This document shows positions 25,314 to 37,700 of a DNA stretch of 64,000 nt, one piece after another. The notes below the pieces were generated by a model. That model saw only the letters and a list, made by a program, of their open reading frames with translations. It was not told where the DNA came from and ran no database searches. How positions within the stretch are numbered: the stretch's first letter is position 1; every line of letters starts with the position of its first letter. The position numbers and the translations under genes were made by a program. This DNA is from Anadara kagoshimensis (Eukaryota > Mollusca > Bivalvia > Arcoida > Arcidae), in NCBI GenBank assembly GCA_021292105.1, contig CM037861.1, positions 31,543,674 through 31,607,673 of the forward strand. Reading direction: 5' to 3'.

Positions 25314-28300
25314 GTGGGAGTATAGACATATGTAAGATTATGTATACTTCATTCACGTTGGTAAACATTTTCCTGTTATTATGACTCACATAGTTCTCTA
25401 TATATCTTCCATCCTGTGTTTCTCGTAAAATCGGACTCTATCATAACTATTTTCTAACATTCCGATTCTACATCATAGTCATTCATCCAAGACCTAATGT
25501 ACTGGTATGATTGAATTGCTCTTTAAATCCAGGCAGGTTTGGTAAATTTCTAAACATTTAGCCAAAAAATTAATTTTCCTTCTCATTTATACTATATGGC
25601 TTATTAAGTTTTTTAAAAAATCATCTTTTGGTTGTCATATACCCTTGTTTTTTTCCTAAGCATTCATTACCTCAGCTGTTTATAATTAAAAAATCAAAAA
25701 TTATCTTAAAAAATCATATCTTTAAAAACTGAGAAACATTGCTTTGGTTCACTGGCATTTTATTTTTGGTCAAAATTCAGATTGTTAGGCTATGTGCATC
25801 ATTGTTTTTTGTTGTTGTTTTTTTTTTTTTTCACTTCTGAAATATTGATGATTTGAAAAGATTAAAACAAATATTAGACCTTAATCTTCTCCCATAATTT
25901 TTTAAACAGATTTGTCAATGAAGTAATCTCAACACTCTTGAAATTTCTGCTACTTCTGTTTTTTGTAAAATTTGACAAATTCATAAGCTCTTTCTGATAA
26001 TCTTTCAAGTGGTTCCATTTATTTTAAACGCGAAGACCAAAATAATGTTTTTTGTATATTTTCAAATCATCTTCTTTTAGAAATATTTAGATATTTTGAT
26101 GGAATATTTAGATATTGTGAAGGAATATTAAAACAAATACATGTATGTAAATATTTTTAGAAATTTAATTTTGACACTTATCTCAAAAAAGTCGAGCAAA
26201 AAGCATTGAGTTATGTAACCTTATCATAAAATGTGTTAAGAGGATATATTGCTAAATAAACAAGAATTTTCGAACTTACGTTGTACCTTGTACGTAAAAA
26301 AAAACCTTATCATGTGTTACAAATTTTAAGATTAAAGTGAAGATACGTTTTTGTAGTATTTTAAGATGAGTGACCCAGTAACTGTTTTATCTATATCTGA
26401 CTCCCAGCTGTGCAGAGGAGAGCTGACAAGATACCTCTTACAAAAAAATCTGCTACATGTTATACCCATCTTCTTTAAAAATATATATCCTTAAGTCAAT
26501 TTCCATATGTTTATTTTCATATATTCCTGTAGCAATAAGGCATGGTAGATTGTGACTCCAGACAAGTTGGTTTTGAAGTGGTTTTTCTGGAGGGGAGTAT
26601 GAATCTGCGTTTTATATCAATAGTTTGAATTTATTTTCTTTGATAACACAGAAGATTTCCGAAATGTTTCTGTTTATTTACCAAATTTCCTTTTTGTAGT
26701 GGATGTTTAAATTTGTATTTTGTTTGTCATTTTTGTGTGGTAGCTGATGTTGACATTATGATTTATTTTCTACACTGTACACACAACATTCATAGTTCAT
26801 GTTTTGTTCAAACTCAGATTTCTATAAACTAAATTTCCCTATCATTTCAGTTTTCTCCCTTTGATGTCTTTATCATTTTAACCTTGTATCTTCAGTATGT
26901 GGGAGATGAGGGTTCTCCAGGTGGCCAGGCCTAACTAAGACTTGAAAATAGGTAGTGACTCTTGTTTATTAAGCACTCAGCATTTAGAAATGAAAGTTAT
27001 TGGTCCTTCTTAAGAAACCTAAAAACCTTTGTCTAATGTCACATTAGACATGACTCACTTAAAAACTTAAGAAAATTCTTTTTGAAATTTTGAAATTCAA
27101 TTACGATAGTGTTAGTTATACTTATGTATCGTACACACATTTCTAAATAACTTGCCCAATTGTTATACAACATGACCTTCATAGAGATTTCGTGTTCTAA
27201 TGGGTATGAAATTTTGCCAGAAAAAAGGAGCTACCTTGTACTTGATAATGCAGTAATAGTATTTACTAATTAGTTAAGAATCCAATTCATGTCTGTATAA
27301 TTATATATTGTTTTGGTATGTGAAAAGTATAGGCTCTCTCTTGGTCATTCTTAGGTCAGTAATAATTGGTGCCAAAGCCCTACTTCTAATTCATTGAGAC
27401 AGAGGATGAATCGTTAGGAAACGCTCCAAAAAATAACCATGTAACCTGCCTGAAAGTTGTGCTACACTTTTTAGTCAATCTGACTTTTATTACAATACTG
27501 ATGGTATTACTATTATAAATATGCTTATCATTAATATACCTTATCTTAATTAAATTTGAATGATGATCTACATCAAAATATTTTATCAAAAGGTAGTTAT
27601 TATTATATTATTATGTAGAGTGTTTTCCATATGGTGTCTGTAGTCTAGTGTATTTTTAATGGATCAGCATTTTTGTAAGGATTTTTATAACTTTGTAGCG
27701 AAGTGTTGCTGAAAGTTTCTCTTATATCTTTTCTCTTTTCAGAACAAAATTATTAAATTTAAATTGAATTTTAATCTTTGTAGCGAGTTATGAGTGTTTT
27801 CCAATAGTAGTGTCTGTAGTCTGTAGTTGTAATGGATCAGCATTTTATAAGGGTTTTTATTAGCTATAGCAAGTTTACCTGTGAAGTGTCACTGAAGATT
27901 TCCCATATCCCATATCCAGTAAATTTACCAAACAAAATTTTTGCTGATTGCATTATTTGTGGCTATGCCAGCCAGGCTCTTTTATATAATCACAGGTCGT
28001 TGTTGGGTTTTCTTTCTCCATGTTGAACCAGTATTTCATTTCTGTGAATATGATTTCATAAATTATTCAAATAACCCCAAAAAAAATTATGGTAAAATAT
28101 TAAATTAATGATGATGATAATTATAATAATAATAATTTGTACTCTACACTAAATTTCAATATTCACTGAAATAACAAAAAATATAACAATCAAGCTATTT
28201 TAAAATTTCTGTGAAAAATCAATTTTCAAAAATTTTACATTGAATAATGGGTGGGGGATATAAAAAGAAGTTCCACCAATATTGATGATGATGATGGTGG

Positions 28301-30574
28301 TGGTGGTGGTGGTGATCAGATGAAGGCAGTACTTGATGTTTTAACTCATCTTCTGATAATCTTGATGACTGTGTTGCAGATATAGTTGATGGTGCTTTTA
28401 GTTTTAATGAAGCATTTGAGAACAGGGAAAATTAATTAGTTAAGACAAAGAGATTTTAATTATCTTTATGTCATAGAGGTTAAAAGAGGGCATAAGTAAA
28501 ACTGTACTGAATGCAAGAACAGCTGGACATTAACTTGTGTTTCTTCTTCACAGCGGGGTAGCTATGTAGTAAGTGTGTGATGAGGGGTCCAACAGACTCC
28601 CTCTCACTAGCTGTGACCACAGATCGCTATCTGCCCTCTCTAGGAGTGGTCTGAAAAAACAGCAGGGGAAATCATACTGTATAAATATATTAATATGCAT
28701 GACTTAATACAAACTTATAATCTGTCTGAGTTGATAACTGTTACCCAAACAGTTATATCCTACAGAGGTCCACATATAATTGGTCCAATATTTCTTATAC
28801 TTACCATCTTGCAGTAAAAGGGGGATGTTTTTATTTTATCCTCATTTAGAAGACAGTGTTACCAAGAAGTCCATTATCTATTGGTGTTATTTATAGAAAA
28901 GCCTTATTTGTGTGATATTTTAAAAAGGGAAAAAACGTTTGGACATAAAAGGATGTGTTAAATACAAGGGATTTATATTAACTTAATGTTACAGTAATGG
29001 GAAAAGTTCAGTTAGCTACAGCAATAGGTATTTAAATAATTAATTAATCTTTTATTGATTTAGTAGTAGATCTCTGTTACTTACAGTAATAGAATCTGTA
29101 ATATGTTCTTATGTTTTGAGTCAGTTTTACGGGTTGAAATGTTTATCCATTCAATGTTGTTATGTATAATTTCATAGAAGTTCTCAGTTTGTATTTTTAT
29201 GCTATATGGGATGCAGGCATTGGATTTTGTATATTATATGTAAATATACCTCTTGTACCACTTCCAGTGGTTTAGAGTGAATAAAGTTTGAATTGAATTG
29301 AATTAAAAATAAAGAAATTTGAATTTCGAATTTGTTTATTCTAATAAAACTTGGGAGAGAATATTTGTAAAACCCAAGTAACTAAAATGGATTAGGGGAA
29401 ATATGTGGAAAAACATGACAATCAAACAACAGTTTGTTTGATGTTTATTTTTTGCTTAATGGAATATTCAATAATAAGGGCTGATGTGTCTTAACAAAAA
29501 ATGAAAGAAATATATTTTAATTTATGAGTCTATTTACAAAATAATAATAATTATAAATTTTGTTTTATTTAAGTGTCACAATATATGCCCGTAATAATAA
29601 TAATAATAATGATAATAAATTTTTTCTAATTTTTTTAATTATTTATATAAAAGAGGTCTTATGTCATAAATAAGAAGAATAAACTAATAATCCAATTCAA
29701 ATAGTAAAAAGAAGTTTAAAAAACAAAAATATTATTATCATTTACTTAGTTTTTTTAATGTAAGAAAAAAAAAAGATAAAAACATATGAAATCTTTGTTG
29801 TGTTTTATTGGTAATTCATTTTTTCCTTTCATCTATTTTATTCTATCCTCTGATGTGGTTTAATTTTTGCACGGACCAGTAGTATCCCCATCAGGATTTC
29901 TGTTTCTATCTCTTCTTTATTATGTTTGAATACTGTTAATGGATAGTCCAACAACATTGAACTGTCAGCTTGACCTTTTAATTTGATATTTATTATGAAC
30001 AAGTAAATTTACAGTATAATAAGAACAACATGTTTATTTTATCTACATGAGAAACACTTTACACTAACACTGCTGATTTGTGAACTGTGAATCCTAAAAC
30101 TATCCATGTATTGGTTGATTCTATCTCCTATATGAAATATTCCCAATGAAAGGTCAAGCAGACAGGTCAAAGTTGTTTGCCTATAACATGTAAATTTTTG
30201 TTTTTATACACAAGAAGACATGAGTGTGTAACCAGTTACAAGATCAATGGAAGTGATTACTTTTATTACTTTGGTTTGTTTTTCTAGATTTAATGGTGTA
30301 AATTCTCCAGATTAATCCTGAATAACTTGGTTTTTAATCTGCCATTATTTCTATTTATAGAATCAGGAAATGTCAAATTTTTGAGCTGTTTGTTTTTGAA
30401 TTTACAGTCAAATCCCCCTTCAAGACTTATCACCCTCCCACCTGGAATTAATTAATAAGTATGTCAGAATTTTCATCTGTTCAGTAAACATAGGCCTAAA
30501 TCTTGAAATCATATTATTTGTTAAGTGTTAATGATAAAAAAAAAAACTAACAAACAGGACATAGCATCAAACAA

Positions 30575-30982
30575 CAGTAAAACCTTGATTCATCACCACC
30601 GTTTGTTTAATCAGAATTTGGCGTTATTAAGGGGTTTGGTGATAAATCTAGGGAGATTTATTAAGATAAAAATAGAGAAAACAGATTTTGGGACTTCAAA
30701 ATATTGTGGCAATAAATGAGGTAGCAAAGTTATCAAGGGGAATTGAAATGAAGTTTTTCTGTAATTATACCAATCTATTTGGTTTGAAAAATTTCTTTTG
30801 AATATAAAGTAAAACCTCATTTTAATGACAATTTATGACTTTTCCACATCTCTTATTGCCAAAGTGTTTTAAAGTCGCAAATTCTTTTTTTTTATGATTT
30901 CTTTGATATACAAGTCTCCAGACCCCTTAAAATGCCAAAATTTGTGTGAACAAATGACTGGTAATGAATCAAGGTTTTACTG
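30575..30982. mobile_element. Two adjacent pogo-like family A MITEs in opposite orientation
   Basis: First copy 30575-30761 (CAGTAAAACCTTGATTCATC.., interior TTGGCGTTATTAAGGGG). Second copy about 30807-30982, inverted, ending AAGGTTTTACTG before TA. Both are non-coding and diverged from the 19.4-kb copy. Confidence 0.75.
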
Positions 30983-31723
30983 TATAAATAAAGATTTAAA
31001 TGCCACAACACATGTTTATGAAGCAAAAAAATAAATAAATAAATAAACAAAAACACTGTCTTAAACAAAACAGGAATTTCTAATTGCCTTTGTAAATTTG
31101 GTTAAGGGAGTTAAGATAAACAATGAAAACTTATATTTTGAGAATCTCAGCTAATTTAAGCAATTAAAACATCTGTTGTCTCATCGTGTATGTAAACAGT
31201 ATAGTATATGGGATGAGTTTTTTAATGGCTCTGACTAGACATTGCTTTATTTTGTGGTTTTTCTGGAGGAATTAGATGCTGGGATGGGGTTCATATCACC
31301 AGATATTTTCCTATTAATTGATAAAATTGAGTAGAAAATCTACTGTCAGCTGTTTATCTGTAGAATATCGGTTAGCGGGAGATTTTTTGAGAAATGGGCA
31401 AGGTTAAGTAAAGTTACAAGAAGGATGATTTTACTAATTCATTATTATGACTACATTATGTGATTTATTGTGATATAGAACATGACCAATATCATAATTA
31501 TAAATCATCTGGCTTGTTTCAGTTTCACAAAATAAAAGATTTAGATGTACTTTTGGAGTTAATTTTCTACAAAAAAAAAAAACAACATTTTTTAACAGAT
31601 CACTACAGTTAAACTTGAAATTCATTTACTGTGGAATTATTGTTTTTCATGGTTCTTTGTTTCCGTGGATACCTTGACTCATGAATTTGAATGTCAACAA
31701 AATAGTATATCTTACAAACTTAC

Positions 31724-32855
31724 TTGAACCTAAAAGCGGCTACCAACCACAATCATGAACTTATCAGTTGGGCACCACAGAAATACTTGACTAAAGCGGC
31801 TACCAACCACAAAGCGTGAATTTTTCAGTTGGGCACCACAGAAATACTTGAACCAAAAGTGGCTACCAACCACAAACGAATCATAATTTTATCAGTTGGG
31901 CACCACAGAAATACTTGAACCAAAAGTGGCTACCAACCACAAACGAATCATAATTTTATCAGTTGGGCACCACAGAAATACTTGAATCAAAAGTGGCTAC
32001 CAACCACAAACGAATCATAATTTTATCAGTTGGGCACCACAGAAATACTTGAACCAAAAGTGGCTACCAACCACAAACGAATCATAATTTTATCAGTTGG
32101 GCACCACAGAAATACTTGAACCAAAAGTGGCTACCAACCACAAACGAATCATAATTTTATCAGTTGGGCACCACAGAAATACTTGAACCAAAAGTGGCTA
32201 CCAACCACAAACGAATCATAATTTTATCAGTTGGGCACCACAGAAATACTTGAACCAAAAGTGGCTACCAACCACAAACGAATCATAATTTTATCAGTTG
32301 GGCACCACAGAAATACTTGAACCAAAAGTGGCTGCCAACCACAAACGAATCACAATTTTATCAGTTGGGTACCACAGAAATACTTGAACCAAAAGTGGCT
32401 ACCAACCACAAATGAATCACAATTTTATCAGTTGGGTACCACAGAAATACTTGAACCAAAAGTGGCTACCAACCACAAACGAATCACAATTTTATTAGTT
32501 GGTCACCACAGAAATACTTGAACCAAAAGTGGCTACCAACCACAAACGAATCATAATTTTATCAGTTGGGCACCACAGAAATACTTGAACCAAAAGTGGC
32601 TACCAACCACAAATGAATCATAATTTTATCAGTTGGGCACCACAGAAATACATGAACCAAAAGTGGCTACCAACCACAAATGAATCATAATTTTATCAGT
32701 TGGGCACCACAGAAATACTTGAACCAAAAGTGGCTACCAACCACAAATGAATCATAATTTTATCAGTTGGGCACCACAGAAATACTTGAACCAAAAGTGG
32801 CTACCAACCACAAACGAATCATAATTTTATCAGTTGGGCACCACAGAAATAAACC
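31724..32855. repeat. 67-bp minisatellite, about 17 copies, in the MRTF intron
   Basis: A 67-bp unit containing GAACCAAAAGTGGCTACCAA, CCACAAACGAATCATAATTT and TATCAGTTGGGCACCACAGA repeats about 17 times. Middle copies are nearly identical; the first two are shorter and diverged (AAAGCGGCTACC). It ends about 590 bp before the 33443 acceptor. The spacing has no spacer/repeat alternation, and there is no long ORF. Confidence 0.95.
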
Positions 32856-33442
32856 ATTTCACATTCACAGTATACAACAAGTAGTATTTCTACAGTTGTT
32901 TGAAGAACTTGTATAAATCAGTGTTTTGTGATCTTCGCTTGTGTTTTCATATGCTTACTAAATACTTTATTCAATCTTTGCAATCACAAAAATTAAAGGA
33001 AGCTTTGCAAAATAAATAGATGCTAGGGGCATCGTACTGTAAACATATTAATTTTAGCAATGTACTGATTTTAGCAATTTTTACGATGATACAATAATCA
33101 CCCACAAATTTAATGTGATCATAGTACACACAAATTCATGTGAATTTGTACTAATTATAATTTGTACCAAAAAGTATATATGCAAACCTTAATGCATTGA
33201 GAGTATGGTATTTGAAAAAACATAAATTATTTATTTTTTGTCACTGGAAATCTTGATCGGGTCGCTAACAACACAAGTTGAGCTTACCAGTTGGGTTTAC
33301 CAGTACTTGACCGACATTCGAGTCAAGCAATTTCATGTATCTGTCATCAAACAAGTATGTCATTTGTTTAGCTTTCAAGTATAAGTAATAGAAGGAATGA
33401 CTTAACAACCTGTTTTTAGAATTTCACAATTTCTATTTGTAG

Positions 33443-33697
33443 ATTCTGGTAGCACCTCCAGCTGGTCGCCCCTATATGGGGGAGGGGCACATTTAGACCA
33501 GGAAGCCATCCAGTACATTCACAAATTCTACTGCAAAGACTGCAGGATGGAGCATGAAGCTGCTGAGAGAGCTAAGGCGGCTGCTGCAGCATCCGGGGAC
33601 AGTCCTGCCAGCTCCCCAGAGGCACAACAGCCAACCAGTCCTCAGGCTACATTGGAGGAAATGTCCCTACAACAAAGCATGGATAAAAATAAAGAAT
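33443..33697 (+). CDS. MRTF: MRTF exon: N-terminal segment before RPEL1
   Basis: Acceptor TTTGTAG at 33436-33442 and donor GTAAGT at 33698. The only open frame starts with two bases completing a codon and reads 84 codons plus one base. Visible features: a Ser-rich start (SGSTSSWSPLYGGG), a short segment with two cysteines (IHKFYCKDCRMEH), an alanine run (AKAAAAASG) and a Ser/Pro/Gln-rich end before MSLQQSMDKNKE. It leaves in phase 1 straight into RPEL1. Vertebrate MRTFs have a shorter and different N-terminus. The ATGs inside this exon (for example at 33661, MSLQQSMDKN) could serve as a downstream start for a short isoform that keeps all RPEL motifs. The CxxC is too small to be called a zinc finger. 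Confidence 0.8.
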
Positions 33698-34284
33698 GTA
33701 AGTGCCTTTTGGTAACTTATTCCTGAAACTGCATAGATAAGAGGAAGCCTGCACAAAAGTCTTTATTATGCTATTAAATTTGCAAAAATAACACAATATA
33801 GACAATATGTTCATATACCTATTTTCTCTTGAAAGAGATACACATCCTACTGTAGTCTAGCACATTTTGTATTTGTTTCTCATTCAAGACACATTGCTAT
33901 ACATAAATTGGAAACCTTCTAGGGAAAACACATATCATTACCATGGTTTGAAGCATCTCCTTTGGTTGACGTCAGACCTGACAATCTAGATTTCTTTGAT
34001 AATTGGCTATAAATATATAAAAAAAATTATTTAACTTTGGAAATTCAAATAATTCCGAGACCTTATGTTCTAGGGTAAGAACAGATTTATTAAAACAAAG
34101 TTCTTTGATTTTTCAAGTTCACTTAAAATAATTTGTAGTGACTACCCTTCTTGTTGTTACCTTCCATTTCATGAATTCATTATAACCCATTCTAATAAAT
34201 TGTTATAAACTGTTGTAGCATTAAAAAGAAAACTGATGATGAGAAGATCAGTGACAGAATTAGTAGATCAGGGAATATATCCAC

Positions 34285-34331
<47 letters not shown>

Positions 34332-34676
34332 ATGAATACCTAATGAATAAGTAGATCAGGGAATATATCCACGTAAGTCTCTCTCTCTCTCTCATGAATA
34401 CCTAATGAATTAGTAGATCAGGGAAATATCCATGTAAGTCCCTTTCTCTCTCTCTCTCTCTCTCTAATACTTAATGAATAAGTAGAAATATATCCATGTA
34501 AGTGTCTCTCTCTTTCCATTGTTCAATCTAGGATTTTTCAGTGGGCAACTCTTAGACTTTTGTCTAAAACACCATACATCAATATTTTTGCATTGATGTA
34601 CCCACTAATACCTTAACAATGAGGTCATTTGGCAAAATGAGGCATCAGTGGTCTCGTGGCCACTTTTAGAATGAAC

Positions 34677-34707
<31 letters not shown>

Positions 34708-34749
34708 GTATATTAATGATTAGGAGATTAGGGAATATATCCACATGAA

Positions 34750-34785
<36 letters not shown>

Positions 34786-37700
34786 TTTCTCTCTCTCTCT
34801 GATTAGTTTATTGCTCATAGCAGACCAGGGAATATGTTGTAAACATGTAACTTTCTCTTTCTTATTTATATACCAGTACATCTTTTAATGTCTATAAAAA
34901 TGAATGAATGTCGTTTATTTCAAATTAATGACTTAATGATTTCAAAATGTTTCGTTCTAACAAGTTTCAAAAGAATTATTTGGCATGCTTGTGGTCCAAC
35001 TTGGCTGCCAGTTTTTACTTTGTAACTATTTGGAAATACTTTATATATTTTGGGCAAAAAAAAAGAGAAGTAAATATAGAAAAAAAAATTTGCCTATTTT
35101 TTACATGTGGCAAAAAGAGATGGAAATATGAAATTGTTTATATCAATAGTTTCTCATTATTAAAACCCACGATTTTATTGCTTCCATCTCCCTATCTCCC
35201 CCCATCCCCCATATGAAGTGGGGGGGGGGGGAACATATAGTATTTACTCCAATTCTTTCACCAACATTTTATCAGGTACTTTTCTAGAAAACTGCTTAAC
35301 AATTCTTGATAAAATCTCACAGGAACAATTTTTGGGTGTACTAGATGTGCCATTGGCATATATTGATCATTCACTTGGTTAGGGATTTCCCGATGGATTC
35401 CCCTTTTGGGGACACTTTTGAAATGACATCCATTTCAGTTATAGCTGGTTTGGCACACAATATTTTCAGGCTTTTTCCTAAACATTTCTCTTGTTTTTTC
35501 TTTCATTAATTTTGCAAGTAAAGAGAACTGTTTTAATTTTGTCCAAAATGCTATTAGTAATGTATTAAATTTCTTTGTTACAATTTCTTCACAGCATTGA
35601 AAACACCACCTGCATTTGCTGAACAAAGGAAGCACCTGGAAAGAGCAAAGGTAATTAAGTTATAATTGTAACTATACTATTACACGAGTGTGTACAGATA
35701 AAGGTGTTTTGCATTAATAAACTCATCATCATAAGATAAAAGCAAAAAAGAAAAAAAGAGAAAAGAAAAAAAAAGAATCAAAATACCTGTGTAGGAACGA
35801 AGTATGAAAGCAACATATTTAAAAACAGAGTTTCAAAATTCCATGAGTCTGAGGTCTGGTACCTTTGATATTTAAACTTAAAAAGTCCAATGGACCTGCC
35901 AGTTTTAATTACAAGAACACCATTTCAGATTATTCTGAGTTTCAAAACTAATTTTAGGACCTACCAAAAACAAAGGCAAAAGATCCAAGACCATCTGTTA
36001 CAAAGCATAATTTTGAACCCCTGATAAACAAAATAGGAAACATAAAATAAACAGATAATAAAAAGCAATGTAAAAATGTAAAAATCAAAGGAGAGATAAC
36101 ATGAAAGCAATGTAAAAACAAAATACAAAACAAAATATAGGCAGATAATAGAAAAGTAAAAAGAAAAAAGAAAATATTTGTATTGCATTATATATAGTTA
36201 GATAATAGAAAATTAAATAAATAAATAAATAAAAGGAAAGACAAAGTATGAAAGCAACATAAAAACAAAAAAATAGGAAATTGACGTGAAAACAAAATAT
36301 AAAACATGAAAATGGCAGAGATAATAGAAAAGTAAATAAATAAGAAGGCAAGACAAAACACGAAACCAACAGAAAAACAAAATGCAAAACATAAAATGGC
36401 AGATAATAGAAAAGTAAATAAATAAGAAGGAACAACAAAATGCATGTATTGCATTATACAAATCTGTGGAAGCCAGCTGCTTAATGTGTATTATCTTCCG
36501 AAGTATATGTACCTGGAGATGACCTATAAATTTTTGGTATTGTAGCTAGCTAGGTAACAGCCTGCCGAGATTTCTACACTTCATATTATTTATTACCGTT
36601 ACACTATATCACTTGTTTTTCATACTGGCGTCTTTCCACTGAAGGTATTACCACATGTTGCTTGGCGGATATTTTTTCAACTTAACATGTTAGGATGTGC
36701 CAATTATTGCATAATTTTATACCTCATAGATTCTGTATTATGATTACCCCAGCTGGTAAAATAACTTAGTTCTATATCAAAAGCATGTTTAAGCATCTCG
36801 GAATTATGCCGATTAAAAATGTGTGTTACTTTCGCTTATGAAGTTTTTATATTTTTTCGAATTTTGACAGGTAAAATTAACTCTTGTGTAACCTTGCAGG
36901 TTGTTTTTAAACAACCAATTTTTATAAAACGACTAAAATATGTGTAACCCATAAGGTAGACACATTATATCATTTGCCCGTATTGTTACAAATCTGTTCT
37001 TATTATTAAAATTCAAGGCTACAGAGGTAGTTTGTGCCATGATAGCAAATATTTTTGTCAGTAGATGGGGAAAAAATTGATATAGAGTTTCAATGAATTA
37101 AAAAAAATTGTAAATTTATCTAACCAGCTGACTTCATTGTTTATTCCATCCCGTTTTGTAAGAGTAGTTGAGAAACAAATTTTCATAGATTTTCAATGAT
37201 TTAATAAGAATTAAACAAAAATAAAAACTTTTTTCATAAATTTATCCGACCAGCTAGCGTCATCAGTTTTTTTATCAGCATAATTTAATAAAGATAAAAT
37301 TGAATGAATAATTTAGTAGGCAATATTTGAGATTAGAAAATTTAATTTAATATTTTAGTGGACAGTATTTGAGATTAGATTTCCATTTTCTTGTCAGCCC
37401 AATAAATTTCACAAACAGATAGGACCTTTGGTTGCTGAGTGGTGTAAAGAAAACTTACAGATCACAACATCTTCTTCTGCCTAGTTTTGAAACCACTCAG
37501 GCAGATCCTAGTGTGAGAAAGTTTATCAGTTCACTTGCCAAAAGTCAGTGGTTTTCCCCGGGTACTCCAATTTTCTTCCACCATTCCAGAGGTGACCACC
37601 TTGAGTGAAGTGAAAGAATCTTGACTGTGGTGTAAAACACTATTACTTCACTCCAATCAATAGTTTTGACAGTCCAAGCAAGACAAATAACTTTTGGGAA

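Larger units (their letters stand above)
11584..33442 (+). other. MRTF: Long putative first intron, repeat-rich
   Basis: If the exon at 11.5 kb is real, this is one roughly 21.9-kb intron, or two introns split by the 25.26-kb exon. It is AT-rich, with MITEs, SINEs, tandem repeats and simple repeats listed separately. Local duplications: about 12060-12210 against 12200-12350; 14945-15060 against 15105-15215; 27610-27700 against 27780-27890. A GAT/GGT trinucleotide run lies at 28281-28315. A possible LINE-like 3' end with an AATAAAGTTTGAATTGAATT tail lies at 29270-29305. No other gene was recognised. Confidence 0.5.

Noticed and set aside
28551-28680. Possible exon after TTCTTCACAG with GTAAGT close by
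   Set aside because: Only 15 bases lie between acceptor and donor, and longer readings hit stops; no phase support for joining MRTF exons.
31724-32855. CRISPR-like array
   Set aside because: The 67-bp units are directly adjacent with no variable spacers, and the window is eukaryotic; it is a minisatellite.
36085-36461. Overlapping minus-strand ORFs that look like hydrophobic membrane proteins
   Set aside because: They arise in several frames from an A-rich tandem repeat, with no start context, splice support or domain.
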